This document shows, one piece after another, positions 8,848-16,722 of a stretch of 23,362 nucleotides of DNA. The notes below the pieces were generated by a model. It worked only from the letters and a program-made list of their open reading frames with translations. It was not told the origin of the DNA and ran no database searches. The position numbers and the translations under genes are program-made. Origin of the DNA: Aquificaceae bacterium (GTDB lineage Bacteria; Aquificota; Aquificia; Aquificales; Aquificaceae); contig JANWYC010000002.1 of the NCBI GenBank assembly GCA_025057245.1, positions 1 to 23,362 of the forward strand, given 5' to 3'. Each line of letters opens with the position of its first letter. Position 1 is the first letter of the stretch.

Positions 8848-9163
8848 TTATCTCCTCCACATAGCTTATACCCATGCCTCTTAGCTCTTCTCTAAAGCTC
8901 TCTATTAAAATATATCCCTGTTTTGAAAGTATACTCTTAACCTTTTTGTTTATCCTCTCTCCGTGCGAGTCAAGGTCAAAAAGGAGTATAACCTTTTCAA
9001 AGCCTTCGAGCAGGTCTGGTAGGTCTGTGAACCTTTTGCCCTCAAGGGTATGCACGTTCCTTACACCGTAATTTTGCAACGCCTCCCTGTCCCTTTTACC
9101 CTCCACTAAGACCACAGCCTCCTGAGAAGCCTTCCTTAGCTCGTCCATCCAATTTTTGAGCAT
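8804..9163 (-). CDS. Stand-alone TOPRIM domain protein
   Basis: The 119-residue protein consists of little more than a TOPRIM fold, the nuclease/topoisomerase/primase metal-binding domain. The conserved glutamate is E21 in VVLVEGKRDREAL, and the DxD pair is D63/D65 in VILLFDLDSHGERI. It is shorter than RNase M5 (about 180 residues), whose N-terminal TOPRIM it resembles, and is similar in size to small archaeal TOPRIM proteins. Function is unknown: an RNA-processing or DNA-repair role would fit the fold but is inference. ATG 9163 is chosen; GTG at 9166 is the alternative. A promoter within the gyrA promoter region would start transcription almost at the start codon. The helical gene at 8344-8847 overlaps its 3' end. 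Confidence 0.8.
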   Translation of the reverse strand: MLKNWMDELRKASQEAVVLVEGKRDREALQNYGVRNVHTLEGKRFTDLPDLLEGFEKVILLFDLDSHGERINKKVKSILSKQGYILIESFREELRGMGISYVEEINGKVRSLGSSFSSG

Positions 9164-9171
9164 CACCTTTG

Positions 9172-9201
9172 AAAATATGACCGTTGAAATGAAAAGTTCA
9201 A
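9172..9201 (-). promoter_or_regulatory. Putative promoter of the TOPRIM gene
   Basis: On the minus strand TTGAAC (9201-9196) and TATTTT (9177-9172) are 18 nt apart. The predicted start falls at about 9165, at the start codon, so the mRNA would be leaderless. The -35 box lies within the spacer of the gyrA promoter on the other strand. Confidence 0.5.
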
Positions 9202-9212
9202 GGTGTTATAAT
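9184..9212 (+). promoter_or_regulatory. gyrA promoter (TTGAAA-N17-TATAAT)
   Basis: TTGAAA at 9184-9189 and TATAAT at 9207-9212 have exact 17-nt spacing, and TG two bases upstream makes the -10 extended (TGTTATAAT). Only 11 nt separate the -10 from the gyrA ATG, so the leader should be about 4-5 nt and no Shine-Dalgarno is present. Confidence 0.8.
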
Positions 9213-9223
9213 CTTTTCATTCC

Positions 9224-11533
9224 ATGGAAGTCATAGCAGTTCCCATAGAAGAAGAGGTAAAGCAATCCTACATAGACTACGCCATGTCTGTTATAGTGGG
9301 CAGGGCTATACCAGATGTGAGAGACGGTCTAAAGCCCGTCCACAGAAGGATACTCTACTCAATGCACGAGATGGGTCTTTATCCAGAAAAGTCTTTTGTC
9401 AAAAGTGCAAGGATAGTTGGTGCGGTGTTGGGTTACTACCATCCACACGGCGACCAAGCGGTTTATGAAGCTTTAGTGCGTATGGCTCAAGACTTTAACA
9501 TGAACTACCCTTTAATAATAGGTCAGGGCAACTTTGGTTCTGTGGATGGAGACCCGCCCGCCGCCATGAGGTATACGGAGGCTAAGCTATCCAAGTATGC
9601 GGTAAAGCTTCTTGAGGACATAGATAAAAACACGGTGGACTTTGTTCCCAACTTTGACGGCTCTACCTTAGAGCCATCCGTCCTCCCTGCACGGTTTCCC
9701 AACCTTCTTTGTAACGGCACGAGTGGTATAGCGGTAGGTCTTGCCACATCCATACCACCCCACAACCTAAAAGAGGTCTGTCAGGCTCTCATAGAGCTCG
9801 CCAAAAAACCCGACCTTTCTACGGAGGAAATACTCAAGCATATAAAAGGACCAGACTTTCCCACTGGTGGCGTGGTGGAGAACTACAAAGAGCTCTTGGA
9901 GTTTTACGAAAAGGGTAAGGGACAGGTTAGGATAAGGGCTAAGGCTCACGTGGAAAAAGTTCAAGGAGGAAGGGAGCAGATAGTAATTACAGAACTTCCC
10001 TATCAGGTAAACAAGGCGGAGCTGGTAAAACGCATAGCGGAGCTTGCGAGGGAGGGTAAGCTAAAAGAGATATCGGACATAAGGGACGAGTCAGACAAAG
10101 AAGGTATAAGAATAGTTATAGAGCTAAAGCGTGAGGCGGTAGGGCAGAAGGTGGTGGAAAAACTTTACAGATATACTTCTTTGAGAAAAAACTTCCCCCT
10201 TAACTTTGTGGTTTTAATTGACGGCGAGCCCAAGCTGGTGGGCATAAAGACCCTTCTTCAGGAGTTTATGAACCACAGGCTTGAGGTTATACTCAGAAGG
10301 TCTAAATTTTTCCTCGCAAAGGCAAAGGAGAGGCTTCATATAGTTGAAGGGCTTTTGATAGCCCTAAACCACTTAGACCAAGTTATACAGGACATAAGGA
10401 GCTCCTCTGACCCGCGAGAGGCAAAAGAAAGACTGGTAGGTAAGTATAGGCTCACTCAGGCTCAAGCGGAGGCGGTGCTTGACATGAGACTTCAAAGGCT
10501 TACCTCCTTAGAGAGGAACAAACTGCAGGAAGAGGAGAAGGAACTCAGACATAAAATAGAGTATTACACCAGACTGGTAGAGAGTGAGGAAGAGCGCATA
10601 AAGGTTTTTGTGGAGGAGATGCAAGAGCTTTCAAACAGCTTTAGCTCACCCAGAAGAACTTTGGTAGAGGGTCTGGAGGACGCTCAAGAGGGAAGCCTCA
10701 CGGTGGTTGTATACGCAAAGGGTAAAGTTACGCCCCTTGAAGCTATAGAAGAGGGTGAGGAGGTGGTCAACGTTCTTGAAGTGCGCTTCACCGACGGTCT
10801 TTTTATGTTGTCTGATAAAGGAAAGGTTTATTGGATAGCAGGTTCTCAGGCTTTAAAAGGTAGCGTTCTTGCCCTAAAAGATAGCGAGGAAAGGATAATG
10901 GGTGCTTTTGTGCGCTCGGGTATGGAGGGTAGAATACTTTTAGCCACTGAGAAAGGTTATGTAAAGAAGGTGCCACTGGTTGATTTTGAATACAGGTCTC
11001 AAGGCATGCAGGTTATAAAGTTCACAGAAGAGGACAAAGTAGTCAAAGTGGTGCAAGCACCAGATGAAGGAGACCTACTCTTGTTTACGCAGAGAGGGAG
11101 ACTTCTAAGGTTTCCTGTTAGCGAAGTTCCACCTGCCACGCCGGGCTCAAAGGGAGTTCTGGGTATAAAGTTAGAAGAAGGAGACAAAGTTGTGGGTATA
11201 AGGGCTATGAAAGATGCGGAGCATCTTCTTATAATAACAGACAAAGGCTGTGTGAAAAAGATACATTCCAATGAGGTTCCTCAAAGAGGAAGGGCTACCA
11301 AAGGTGTGGCAGTATTGGGTTCAGCCAGAGAACGCCTTTTAGACGTCATACCAATCTCTGGAGCTATAGAGTTGATGTTAGCCACGAGTTCAGGGAAGGT
11401 TTTCTACGATAGGGTATTGGAAGGAGATTTAATCCTTAGCAAGTTGGAACATACCGCAAAGAAAAGATGGGACATAGGAGAGGATGTGCTTGTAAGAGTG
11501 GTGGTAAAAAAGCTCAATCCGTGCCTCGTATAG
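9224..11533 (+). CDS. gyrA: DNA gyrase/type IIA topoisomerase subunit A
   Basis: The 769-residue protein is the breakage-reunion subunit of a type IIA topoisomerase. The active-site tyrosine is Y117 in [11 protein letters not shown], and the DNA-gate helix is [20 protein letters not shown] coiled-coil arm spans about residues 350-480, followed by a beta-pinwheel C-terminal domain with recurring GYVKKVP, GRLLRFP and GCVKKIH blades. At the place of the GyrA box (around residue 590) the sequence reads YRSQGMQ, not QRRGGKG; a weak look-alike, PQRGRATKG, occurs in a later blade. Length is close to the short A. aeolicus protein. A. aeolicus has a single type IIA enzyme reported to relax and decatenate rather than supercoil, so this one may behave the same. 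ParC is the alternative name. Confidence 0.92.
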   Translation: MEVIAVPIEEEVKQSYIDYAMSVIVGRAIPDVRDGLKPVHRRILYSMHEMGLYPEKSFVKSARIVGAVLGYYHPHGDQAVYEALVRMAQDFNMNYPLIIGQGNFGSVDGDPPAAMRYTEAKLSKYAVKLLEDIDKNTVDFVPNFDGSTLEPSVLPARFPNLLCNGTSGIAVGLATSIPPHNLKEVCQALIELAKKPDLSTEEILKHIKGPDFPTGGVVENYKELLEFYEKGKGQVRIRAKAHVEKVQGGREQIVITELPYQVNKAELVKRIAELAREGKLKEISDIRDESDKEGIRIVIELKREAVGQKVVEKLYRYTSLRKNFPLNFVVLIDGEPKLVGIKTLLQEFMNHRLEVILRRSKFFLAKAKERLHIVEGLLIALNHLDQVIQDIRSSSDPREAKERLVGKYRLTQAQAEAVLDMRLQRLTSLERNKLQEEEKELRHKIEYYTRLVESEEERIKVFVEEMQELSNSFSSPRRTLVEGLEDAQEGSLTVVVYAKGKVTPLEAIEEGEEVVNVLEVRFTDGLFMLSDKGKVYWIAGSQALKGSVLALKDSEERIMGAFVRSGMEGRILLATEKGYVKKVPLVDFEYRSQGMQVIKFTEEDKVVKVVQAPDEGDLLLFTQRGRLLRFPVSEVPPATPGSKGVLGIKLEEGDKVVGIRAMKDAEHLLIITDKGCVKKIHSNEVPQRGRATKGVAVLGSARERLLDVIPISGAIELMLATSSGKVFYDRVLEGDLILSKLEHTAKKRWDIGEDVLVRVVVKKLNPCLV

Positions 11534-11540
11534 TGTTGAC

Positions 11541-11592
11541 GGGAATGTTTTAAATCCTACCAAAGCAAGAAAGACAAGGTTTATAACATACA
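11541..11592 (+). repeat. Diverged direct repeat, copy A
   Basis: This 52-nt stretch aligns without gaps to 11734-11785, with about 40 of 52 bases identical by eye. Shared cores are TTTAAAT and CCAAAGCA, followed by TTTATAA. A shorter related sequence lies next to the CRISPR remnant at 18584-18607. Confidence 0.6.
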
Positions 11593-11733
11593 AGACACAA
11601 AAACTCATGCTTAAACAAGAAGCGAACGCAAGATATACCTATACGCCGAGTGAGAGATAAGGATAACACTAATGCTCCCGTGCTTAAAAATGCTCGCCCA
11701 TGCCTTATGTTAAACAGCTTCTATTTATCATCT

Positions 11734-11785
11734 GAGAATGCTTTAAATTCTTCCAAAGCAGAGAATACAGGATTTATAATTTACA
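11734..11785 (+). repeat. Diverged direct repeat, copy B
   Basis: This is the second copy, beginning 193 nt after copy A. Its first part (GAGAATGCTTTAAATTCTTC) is also close to the sequence at 18584-18607. On the minus strand both A and B read as short peptide-like stretches (FSALEEFKAFSDDK in B), so they may be 3' remnants of a repeated gene; that is speculative. Confidence 0.6.
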
Positions 11786-11861
11786 CACCGTAGAGAGTAG
11801 TGTCTCAAAAGGTAGCAAACATATTAGAAAGTTAGTAGCATAGTCTCACAACCAAAAACCA

Positions 11862-12065
11862 TCAGCAAGAAGACCAAACAGACCACATGACTGCTATTTT
11901 AGAGTGTGAAGCAAGCATAAGGTTTATTCTGTGGAACTTGGCAATGCCTTCAGAGCTGAGCTTTTTTATGTTTTTCCACATTTGGTGTATGCCTATAAGA
12001 CAATTCTCAAACATTCCCTTTATCAGCTTGACCCCATGCTTGGATAGTGGTAAGATATTATAACC
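11862..12065 (-). pseudogene. Possible transposase C-terminal remnant
   Basis: A minus-strand frame is open for about 67 codons from the gnd start region to a TGA at 11862. It lacks a start codon in a sensible place, since an in-frame TAG lies just upstream within gnd. The predicted peptide includes SKHGVKLIKGMFENCLIG and EGIAKFHRINLMLASHSK. The latter has the general shape of the last helix of many DDE transposases (Gly-Leu/Ile-x-Lys-x-x-x-His). I cannot name a family. Chance remains a real alternative for an open frame of this length. Confidence 0.3.
12028..12056 (+). promoter_or_regulatory. gnd promoter (TTGACC-N17-TAAGAT)
   Basis: TTGACC at 12028-12033 and TAAGAT at 12051-12056 are 17 nt apart. 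The ATG of gnd follows 9 nt after the -10, predicting a leader of about 2-3 nt with no Shine-Dalgarno. Confidence 0.6.
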
Positions 12066-12953
12066 ATGAAGCTATATATGATAGGTCTTGGGAGGATGGG
12101 TCTTGGTATGTCAAAAAGGCTCGTTAAGAAAGGTCATCAGGTAATAGGCTACGACGTTGGTACTCAAACAAGGGAGAAAGCAAAGGAACACATAGGAGTT
12201 ATAGAGAGCCTTGAGGCGCTGAGGGAAGAGGTTCAAAAGGTTATATGGCTTATGGTTCCTCACGTGGCGGTAGATGAAGTTATTCAGAGTCTTAAACCAT
12301 ACCTCAAAGAGGGCGACATCGTTATAGACGGAGGCAACAGCTACTACAAAGACTCCCAACGCAGGGCGGAGAGTTTAAAGGCTATGGGTGTTTACTTCTT
12401 AGACACTGGCGTGAGCGGTGGTGTGTACGGTGAGGAGTTGGGATACTGCCTTATGGTAGGTGGAGAAAGGTCAGCCTTTGAAAGAGCGGAAGAGCTCTTT
12501 AGAGACCTTTCTTACGAGGGCGTGGGTTATGCCTATCTGGGACCTTCTGGTGCTGGGCACTTTGCTAAGATGGTGCATAACGGTATAGAGTATGCCTTCA
12601 TGCAGGCTATAGGTGAAGGGTTTGAGCTTTTAAAAGAGAGTGGTTTTGGGTATGACCTTAAAGAAGTCGCTAGGATATACAACACTGGCAGTGTAATAAG
12701 GAGCTGGCTTATGGAGCTTACCCAGAAGGTCTTTGAGGACTTTGGTAACTTGGAAGCTCTCAAGCCTTATGTGGAAGACACGGGAGAAGGTCGCTGGACC
12801 GTGGAAGAGGCTATAAATAGAGCAGTGCCAGTGCCTACCATAGCGGAGGCTCTTTTTGCACGCTTTAGGTCAAGACAGGAAAAGTCTTTCAGAGATAGGT
12901 TGTTAGCAGGTCTGAGATACGAGTTTGGAAGGCACGAGGTAAAGAGGGAATAG
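12066..12953 (+). CDS. gnd: 6-phosphogluconate dehydrogenase, short (YqeC/GndA) type
   Basis: The 295-residue protein oxidatively decarboxylates 6-phosphogluconate to ribulose 5-phosphate. A Rossmann motif opens it (MIGLGRMGLGMSKRL), followed by IDGGNSYYKDS, DTGVSGGVYGEELGYCLMVG, the catalytic-lysine segment GHFAKMVHNGIEYAFMQ and a C-terminal GRWTVEEAI...PTIAEALFARF. The C-terminal domain is about half the size of the 470-residue classical enzyme, which marks the short form; several short forms use NAD+, but cofactor choice cannot be settled here. It begins a unit with zwf and its mRNA appears leaderless. Confidence 0.92.
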   Translation: MKLYMIGLGRMGLGMSKRLVKKGHQVIGYDVGTQTREKAKEHIGVIESLEALREEVQKVIWLMVPHVAVDEVIQSLKPYLKEGDIVIDGGNSYYKDSQRRAESLKAMGVYFLDTGVSGGVYGEELGYCLMVGGERSAFERAEELFRDLSYEGVGYAYLGPSGAGHFAKMVHNGIEYAFMQAIGEGFELLKESGFGYDLKEVARIYNTGSVIRSWLMELTQKVFEDFGNLEALKPYVEDTGEGRWTVEEAINRAVPVPTIAEALFARFRSRQEKSFRDRLLAGLRYEFGRHEVKRE

Positions 12954-12954
12954 G

Positions 12955-13029
12955 ATGGAAGAGTTTTTGTATTCAGTGAATAGCGTAAGGGACATAATAG
13001 TAGACCTTATAAAACAAAATGGCAAATAA
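12955..13029 (+). CDS. Possible 24-residue ORF between gnd and zwf
   Basis: An ATG one base after the gnd stop opens a 24-codon frame (MEEFLYSVNSVRDIIVDLI...) that ends at TAA 13027-13029, overlapping the zwf start by 11 nt. A GAGG lies upstream at ribosome-site distance within the end of gnd. The peptide is amphipathic and has no recognised relative. It could be a coupling ORF that delivers ribosomes to zwf, which lacks its own Shine-Dalgarno, or a remnant of a longer gene. Confidence 0.35.
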   Translation: MEEFLYSVNSVRDIIVDLIKQNGK

Positions 13030-14356
13030 ATCCTTTTCCTTGTTCATCCTTGGTGGTACTGGAGACTTAGCTAAGAAAAAGCTATTTCCTTCCATATCAA
13101 GGCTTTACGCTAACGGCTATCTACAAAACCTTGATAAAGTCTATTCCCTTGCGAGGAGTAAACAAGAAGACTGGGAGCAGGTGGTATGCCAGCTGGATGC
13201 AGGTCTTGGTAAGCTGTGCCACTTTATACCCTTTGACGTTAGAGATTGGAACTCTTATGCTGAGCTGGATAAGGTCATAAAAGACCTAAAAGGTCAGGAG
13301 CTTATCTTCTTTCTATCCATAAGCCCTTATCTTTTTGAAGATGCCATTAGAAACCTTGGAAAGCTTCTTAGGAATTATACCAATCCCAGAAAGATAGTGA
13401 TAGAAAAGCCCTTTGGTTTTGACCTAAAATCCGCACAGAAACTGAATGACCTACTGTATAGATACTTTATAGAGGAAGAGATATACCGCATAGACCACTT
13501 TTTAGGTAAAGATACCGTGCAGAACATATTTTCTCTTAGGTTTTCCAACACCATATTTGAAGGCATATGGAACAGAAACTTTATAGACCATGTGCAGATT
13601 GTAGCCTTAGAAAAGGTGGGCGTGGAAGGTAGAGGAGAGTTTTACGACAAGGTAGGTGCAATAAGAGATATGCTTCAAAACCATATGCTTCAGATGCTCG
13701 CCTTTATCGCCATGGAACCGCCGGCTTACATGTCAGAGAAGTTTATAAGGGACGAAAAGGTAAAAGTTCTTAAAAACACTCACATTCAAAAGCTTATAAG
13801 AGGTAGGTATGAAGGCTATCTTCAAGATGTAGGTGTTGATGGTTCAACCACAGAGACCTTTGTATGCGCCCAAGTTAGTGTGGATAACTTTCGCTGGCAC
13901 GAAGTGCCCTTTTACCTGATGACGGGAAAAGCCCTTGCGGAGAAGCTGACGCAGATAACCATAGTTTTAAAAGAAATACCTCAGAGCTTTACCAAGCTCT
14001 TAGAATGCAGACCGCATCAGAACAGGATAAGCTTTCAAATGGCACCTCAGAGCAAGCTCACTATAACCTTTGAGTTGAGACCACCTACAGGAAGGTTTAT
14101 GGCTTGCCCCGTGGAAACTTCCATGGAATATCTTTTCCCTTCAGAGTTTCAGGAGGCATACGAAGTGCTCCTTCTTGATGTAGTGGAAGGAGACCAGTCC
14201 CTTTTCATAAGAGGTGATGAAATAGAAGCCCTATGGGAGGTAGTTATGCCCTATCTTGACCAAAAGGACACGCCTTTCATATATCCAAAGGGCATAAAAA
14301 TTCCAAAGCCTGCTGAGGATTTTCTAAAAACTTCTGAAAAAAGCTGGTTTCTTTGA
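13019..14356 (+). CDS. zwf: Glucose-6-phosphate 1-dehydrogenase
   Basis: The 445-residue protein oxidises glucose 6-phosphate to the lactone at the entry of the oxidative pentose phosphate pathway. It shows the N-terminal dinucleotide fold (FILGGTGDLAKKKLFPS), IVIEKPFGFDL and the substrate-site signature RIDHFLGKDTVQN with its catalytic histidine. It is somewhat shorter than the usual 480-500 residues, mostly through shorter loops, with no sign of truncation. The start ATG 13019 is preceded by an A-rich stretch without a Shine-Dalgarno. It follows gnd closely, so the two pathway enzymes are probably co-expressed; no lactonase gene lies between them. Confidence 0.95.
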   Translation: MANKSFSLFILGGTGDLAKKKLFPSISRLYANGYLQNLDKVYSLARSKQEDWEQVVCQLDAGLGKLCHFIPFDVRDWNSYAELDKVIKDLKGQELIFFLSISPYLFEDAIRNLGKLLRNYTNPRKIVIEKPFGFDLKSAQKLNDLLYRYFIEEEIYRIDHFLGKDTVQNIFSLRFSNTIFEGIWNRNFIDHVQIVALEKVGVEGRGEFYDKVGAIRDMLQNHMLQMLAFIAMEPPAYMSEKFIRDEKVKVLKNTHIQKLIRGRYEGYLQDVGVDGSTTETFVCAQVSVDNFRWHEVPFYLMTGKALAEKLTQITIVLKEIPQSFTKLLECRPHQNRISFQMAPQSKLTITFELRPPTGRFMACPVETSMEYLFPSEFQEAYEVLLLDVVEGDQSLFIRGDEIEALWEVVMPYLDQKDTPFIYPKGIKIPKPAEDFLKTSEKSWFL

Positions 14357-14491
14357 TTTACGGTTAACGCTAAGGTTCAACTGTTTAATAAGTCTCCTGC
14401 AATCCACTCACAGATGCTTTACTCTGAAACTTTAAGTGGCTAAAAATCAAGCTTCAGAGAACATTTTTTGTGGGCAAGCTTTTGCTGACTT

Positions 14492-15742
14492 TCAATCTAA
14501 GACCAAATGAGCTATCGCTTCAATGTGGTAAGTGTTTGGAAAGTTGTCCACCATACGCAAGCTTTCTATTTTGTATCCTCCTTCGAGAAAAACCTTTAGG
14601 TCTCTTGCCAGTGTGGTAGGCTCGCAGGATACGTAGACTATACGGTTTGGCTTGTTTTTCAGAACCAGCTTAGCCTCCCCTCCTGACAAACCTGACCTTG
14701 GAGGGTCAAGGAAGAGCAAGTCTATTACTTCTCCCGCATGCCTTTTAATAGCTTCGGTGCTAATTTCGTAATTGAAGCTCACATTCTCCACGCAGTTTAT
14801 CTTTGCGTTATACTCCGCATCCTTTATGGCGGACCTGTTGCTGTCATAAGCTACCACAAACTTGGAATTCTTAGACAGGGGAAGGCTGAAAAATCCCACG
14901 CCACAGTGCAACTCTAAAACCTTGTTAAAGCTTGCCTTTAGAAGCGCAGAGGCTATAAACCTATCCCACAGCAGGTAGTTAATCTGAAGGAAAGAATCCA
15001 TGCATACCCTGTAGCGATAAGAGCTCGCCTCTATAAACGAGAAGTTCCTACCTATGTGGTATACCTCACCCTCTCCGTATACACCGATACCCACCACCTT
15101 TTTTGGAAGTATGGTATTTTTCAGCTTCCTTATTTTATCCCTCGGAGGTGTATTATCACACAAAAGCTTTACGAGGAACTCGTCTTCGTTGGGTGAGTAT
15201 AACACATGAACTTCTTTAACGGTCTGTATCTTCCTTAATAGCTCTCTGAGAGCTGGAAGAAGTTGATTTATTGCGGGATGCACAAGTAGGCAGTTTTCCA
15301 CCTGAATAAGGCTATGGCTCTTACGTTTGAAAAAACCCAGCCTCCCCCTATCCACTTTAAACTGAGCCCTTATACGATAACCAAACTCCTCCGCATACAG
15401 TGAACTTTCTAAGTTTTTAATCTCAATCTTTCCTATTCTTTTTAAAGTGTCAAGAAGCATGTCCTCCTTTGCCCTTATCTGTTCAGCGTAGTCCAAATGC
15501 TGAAGCTGACAGCCTCCGCATTCTTGATAGTAAGGACAAGGTGCGTCCCTTCTGACCGAGGAGGGCAGAACTACCCTCTTTGTTCTGGCAAGAAAGTAAT
15601 CCTTATTTTCCCGATAAACCTCCGCATCCACCACTTCACTAGGGAGTGCATAGTCCACGAAGACGCTTTTACCTTCCACGTGAGCCAGACCGTAGCCTCC
15701 GTATACTAGCTTTTTTACAGGGAGGTTTTTAAGAGTTTTCAT
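14492..15742 (-). CDS. rlmD: 23S rRNA (uracil-5-)-methyltransferase, RlmD/TrmA family
   Basis: The 416-residue SAM-dependent enzyme of the RumA/TrmA family methylates C5 of uracil in RNA. An N-terminal TRAM-like domain (residues 1-55) precedes a 4Fe-4S cluster motif: C69-x5-C75-x2-C78 and a fourth cysteine at 151. The methyltransferase part has FLQIN, the SAM motif ELHCGVGFFSLPL, LDPPRSGL and the catalytic C373 in VYVSCEPTT. The exact target (23S rRNA U1939, U747 or tRNA U54) is not decided by the sequence. The ATG overlaps the nusA stop (ATGA type), so it belongs to rimP-nusA-rlmD. It converges with zwf across 135 nt. Confidence 0.88.
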   Translation of the reverse strand: MKTLKNLPVKKLVYGGYGLAHVEGKSVFVDYALPSEVVDAEVYRENKDYFLARTKRVVLPSSVRRDAPCPYYQECGGCQLQHLDYAEQIRAKEDMLLDTLKRIGKIEIKNLESSLYAEEFGYRIRAQFKVDRGRLGFFKRKSHSLIQVENCLLVHPAINQLLPALRELLRKIQTVKEVHVLYSPNEDEFLVKLLCDNTPPRDKIRKLKNTILPKKVVGIGVYGEGEVYHIGRNFSFIEASSYRYRVCMDSFLQINYLLWDRFIASALLKASFNKVLELHCGVGFFSLPLSKNSKFVVAYDSNRSAIKDAEYNAKINCVENVSFNYEISTEAIKRHAGEVIDLLFLDPPRSGLSGGEAKLVLKNKPNRIVYVSCEPTTLARDLKVFLEGGYKIESLRMVDNFPNTYHIEAIAHLVLD

Positions 15743-16722
15743 CTTAGCTTCATCATCTTGTCAAAGTCCTCTTCAGACATTACGTCTATGTGCCAGCCGG
15801 TAAGTTTGTTGGCAAGTTTCACGTTTACACCATGCCTACCTATGGCAGAAGATAGCTTTTCTTTTGGAACTGCCACATCCGCTCTTTTGTTTTTCCTGTC
15901 TATTCTTATCCTTGAAACTGGCACGGGAGATAGACTTTTCTTTATTAGCTCCTCTTCGTTTTCTGACCATCTTATAACATCTATTTTTTCACCAGAGAGC
16001 TCCTCAGACACGGGTGTTATCCTTGAACCTCTTACCCCTACCACCACACCTACAGGGTCAATCTTGGTATCCTGCGTATCCACGATGATTTTTGCCCTTT
16101 CGCCCGGTTCACGAACCACATTACTTATGACAACTTCTCCCCTGCTGACCTCAGGCACTTCATGTTCTATAAGCTTTTTTAAGAACTTTGGATGTGTTCT
16201 TGAAAGGATAAGCTCGTAACCGCCCCTTTTCCTTTTCACGCTAAGCAGTAAAGCCCTAAGTTTTGAACCGACCTTGTACTCTTCTTTTCTTATCTGTTCC
16301 TTCTTTGGTAGTATGGCACTGATCTTGCCAAGGTCTACTATTAAGTCTCCTTCTTCAGTTATTCTTCTTACTATGCCAAAGACTATTTCTCCTTCCATTT
16401 CAAGATATTCCAGATAACCCCTTTCTTCCTCCGCCCTTTCTAACTCCTTAAGAAACTCCTCCTTTGCAGCATGAGCCGCTATCCTGTTTACATCCTCTGG
16501 GGATATTTCTAACGGAAACTTTGCCTCCTCATCCCTTTTTCTCCTTACTAAGTAAACACTTATATTGTCATCTTCCAAATTAACCTCGAGCTCGTCTTTT
16601 ATTCTTCTGTCCTTTCTTATGGCAGTAGCTATAGCATTCTTTAAAGACCTTTCCACAATCCACTCAGGCAAGTTCTTATCCTTTGCTACCTGTTCTATTA
16701 GTTTTTTAAGATTTTTTACCAT
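15739..16722 (-). CDS. nusA: Transcription elongation/termination factor NusA
   Basis: The 327-residue protein binds RNA polymerase and nascent RNA and modulates pausing, termination and antitermination. Domain order is the polymerase-binding N-terminal domain (1 to about 105), S1 domain (about 108-180, EGEIVFGIVRRI...VDLGKISAILP), then two KH domains (GVVVGVRGSRI and SAIGRHGVNVKLANKL). The acidic C-terminal repeats of the longer proteobacterial NusA are absent, as in many deep-branching bacteria. Its start overlaps the rimP end by 7 nt. rimP-nusA is a conserved pair, while infB, often next, is replaced here by rlmD. NusB, its partner, is encoded at 5704-6123. Confidence 0.95.
   Translation of the reverse strand: MVKNLKKLIEQVAKDKNLPEWIVERSLKNAIATAIRKDRRIKDELEVNLEDDNISVYLVRRKRDEEAKFPLEISPEDVNRIAAHAAKEEFLKELERAEEERGYLEYLEMEGEIVFGIVRRITEEGDLIVDLGKISAILPKKEQIRKEEYKVGSKLRALLLSVKRKRGGYELILSRTHPKFLKKLIEHEVPEVSRGEVVISNVVREPGERAKIIVDTQDTKIDPVGVVVGVRGSRITPVSEELSGEKIDVIRWSENEEELIKKSLSPVPVSRIRIDRKNKRADVAVPKEKLSSAIGRHGVNVKLANKLTGWHIDVMSEEDFDKMMKLR

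Larger units (their letters stand above)
11534..12065. other. 532-nt region without an intact gene
   Basis: Downstream of gyrA no intact gene, tRNA or clear terminator is visible. The stretch holds the two copies of a diverged direct repeat, a possible transposase remnant at 11862-12065 (minus strand) and, at its right end, the gnd promoter. It looks like a place where mobile DNA has decayed. Confidence 0.55.
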
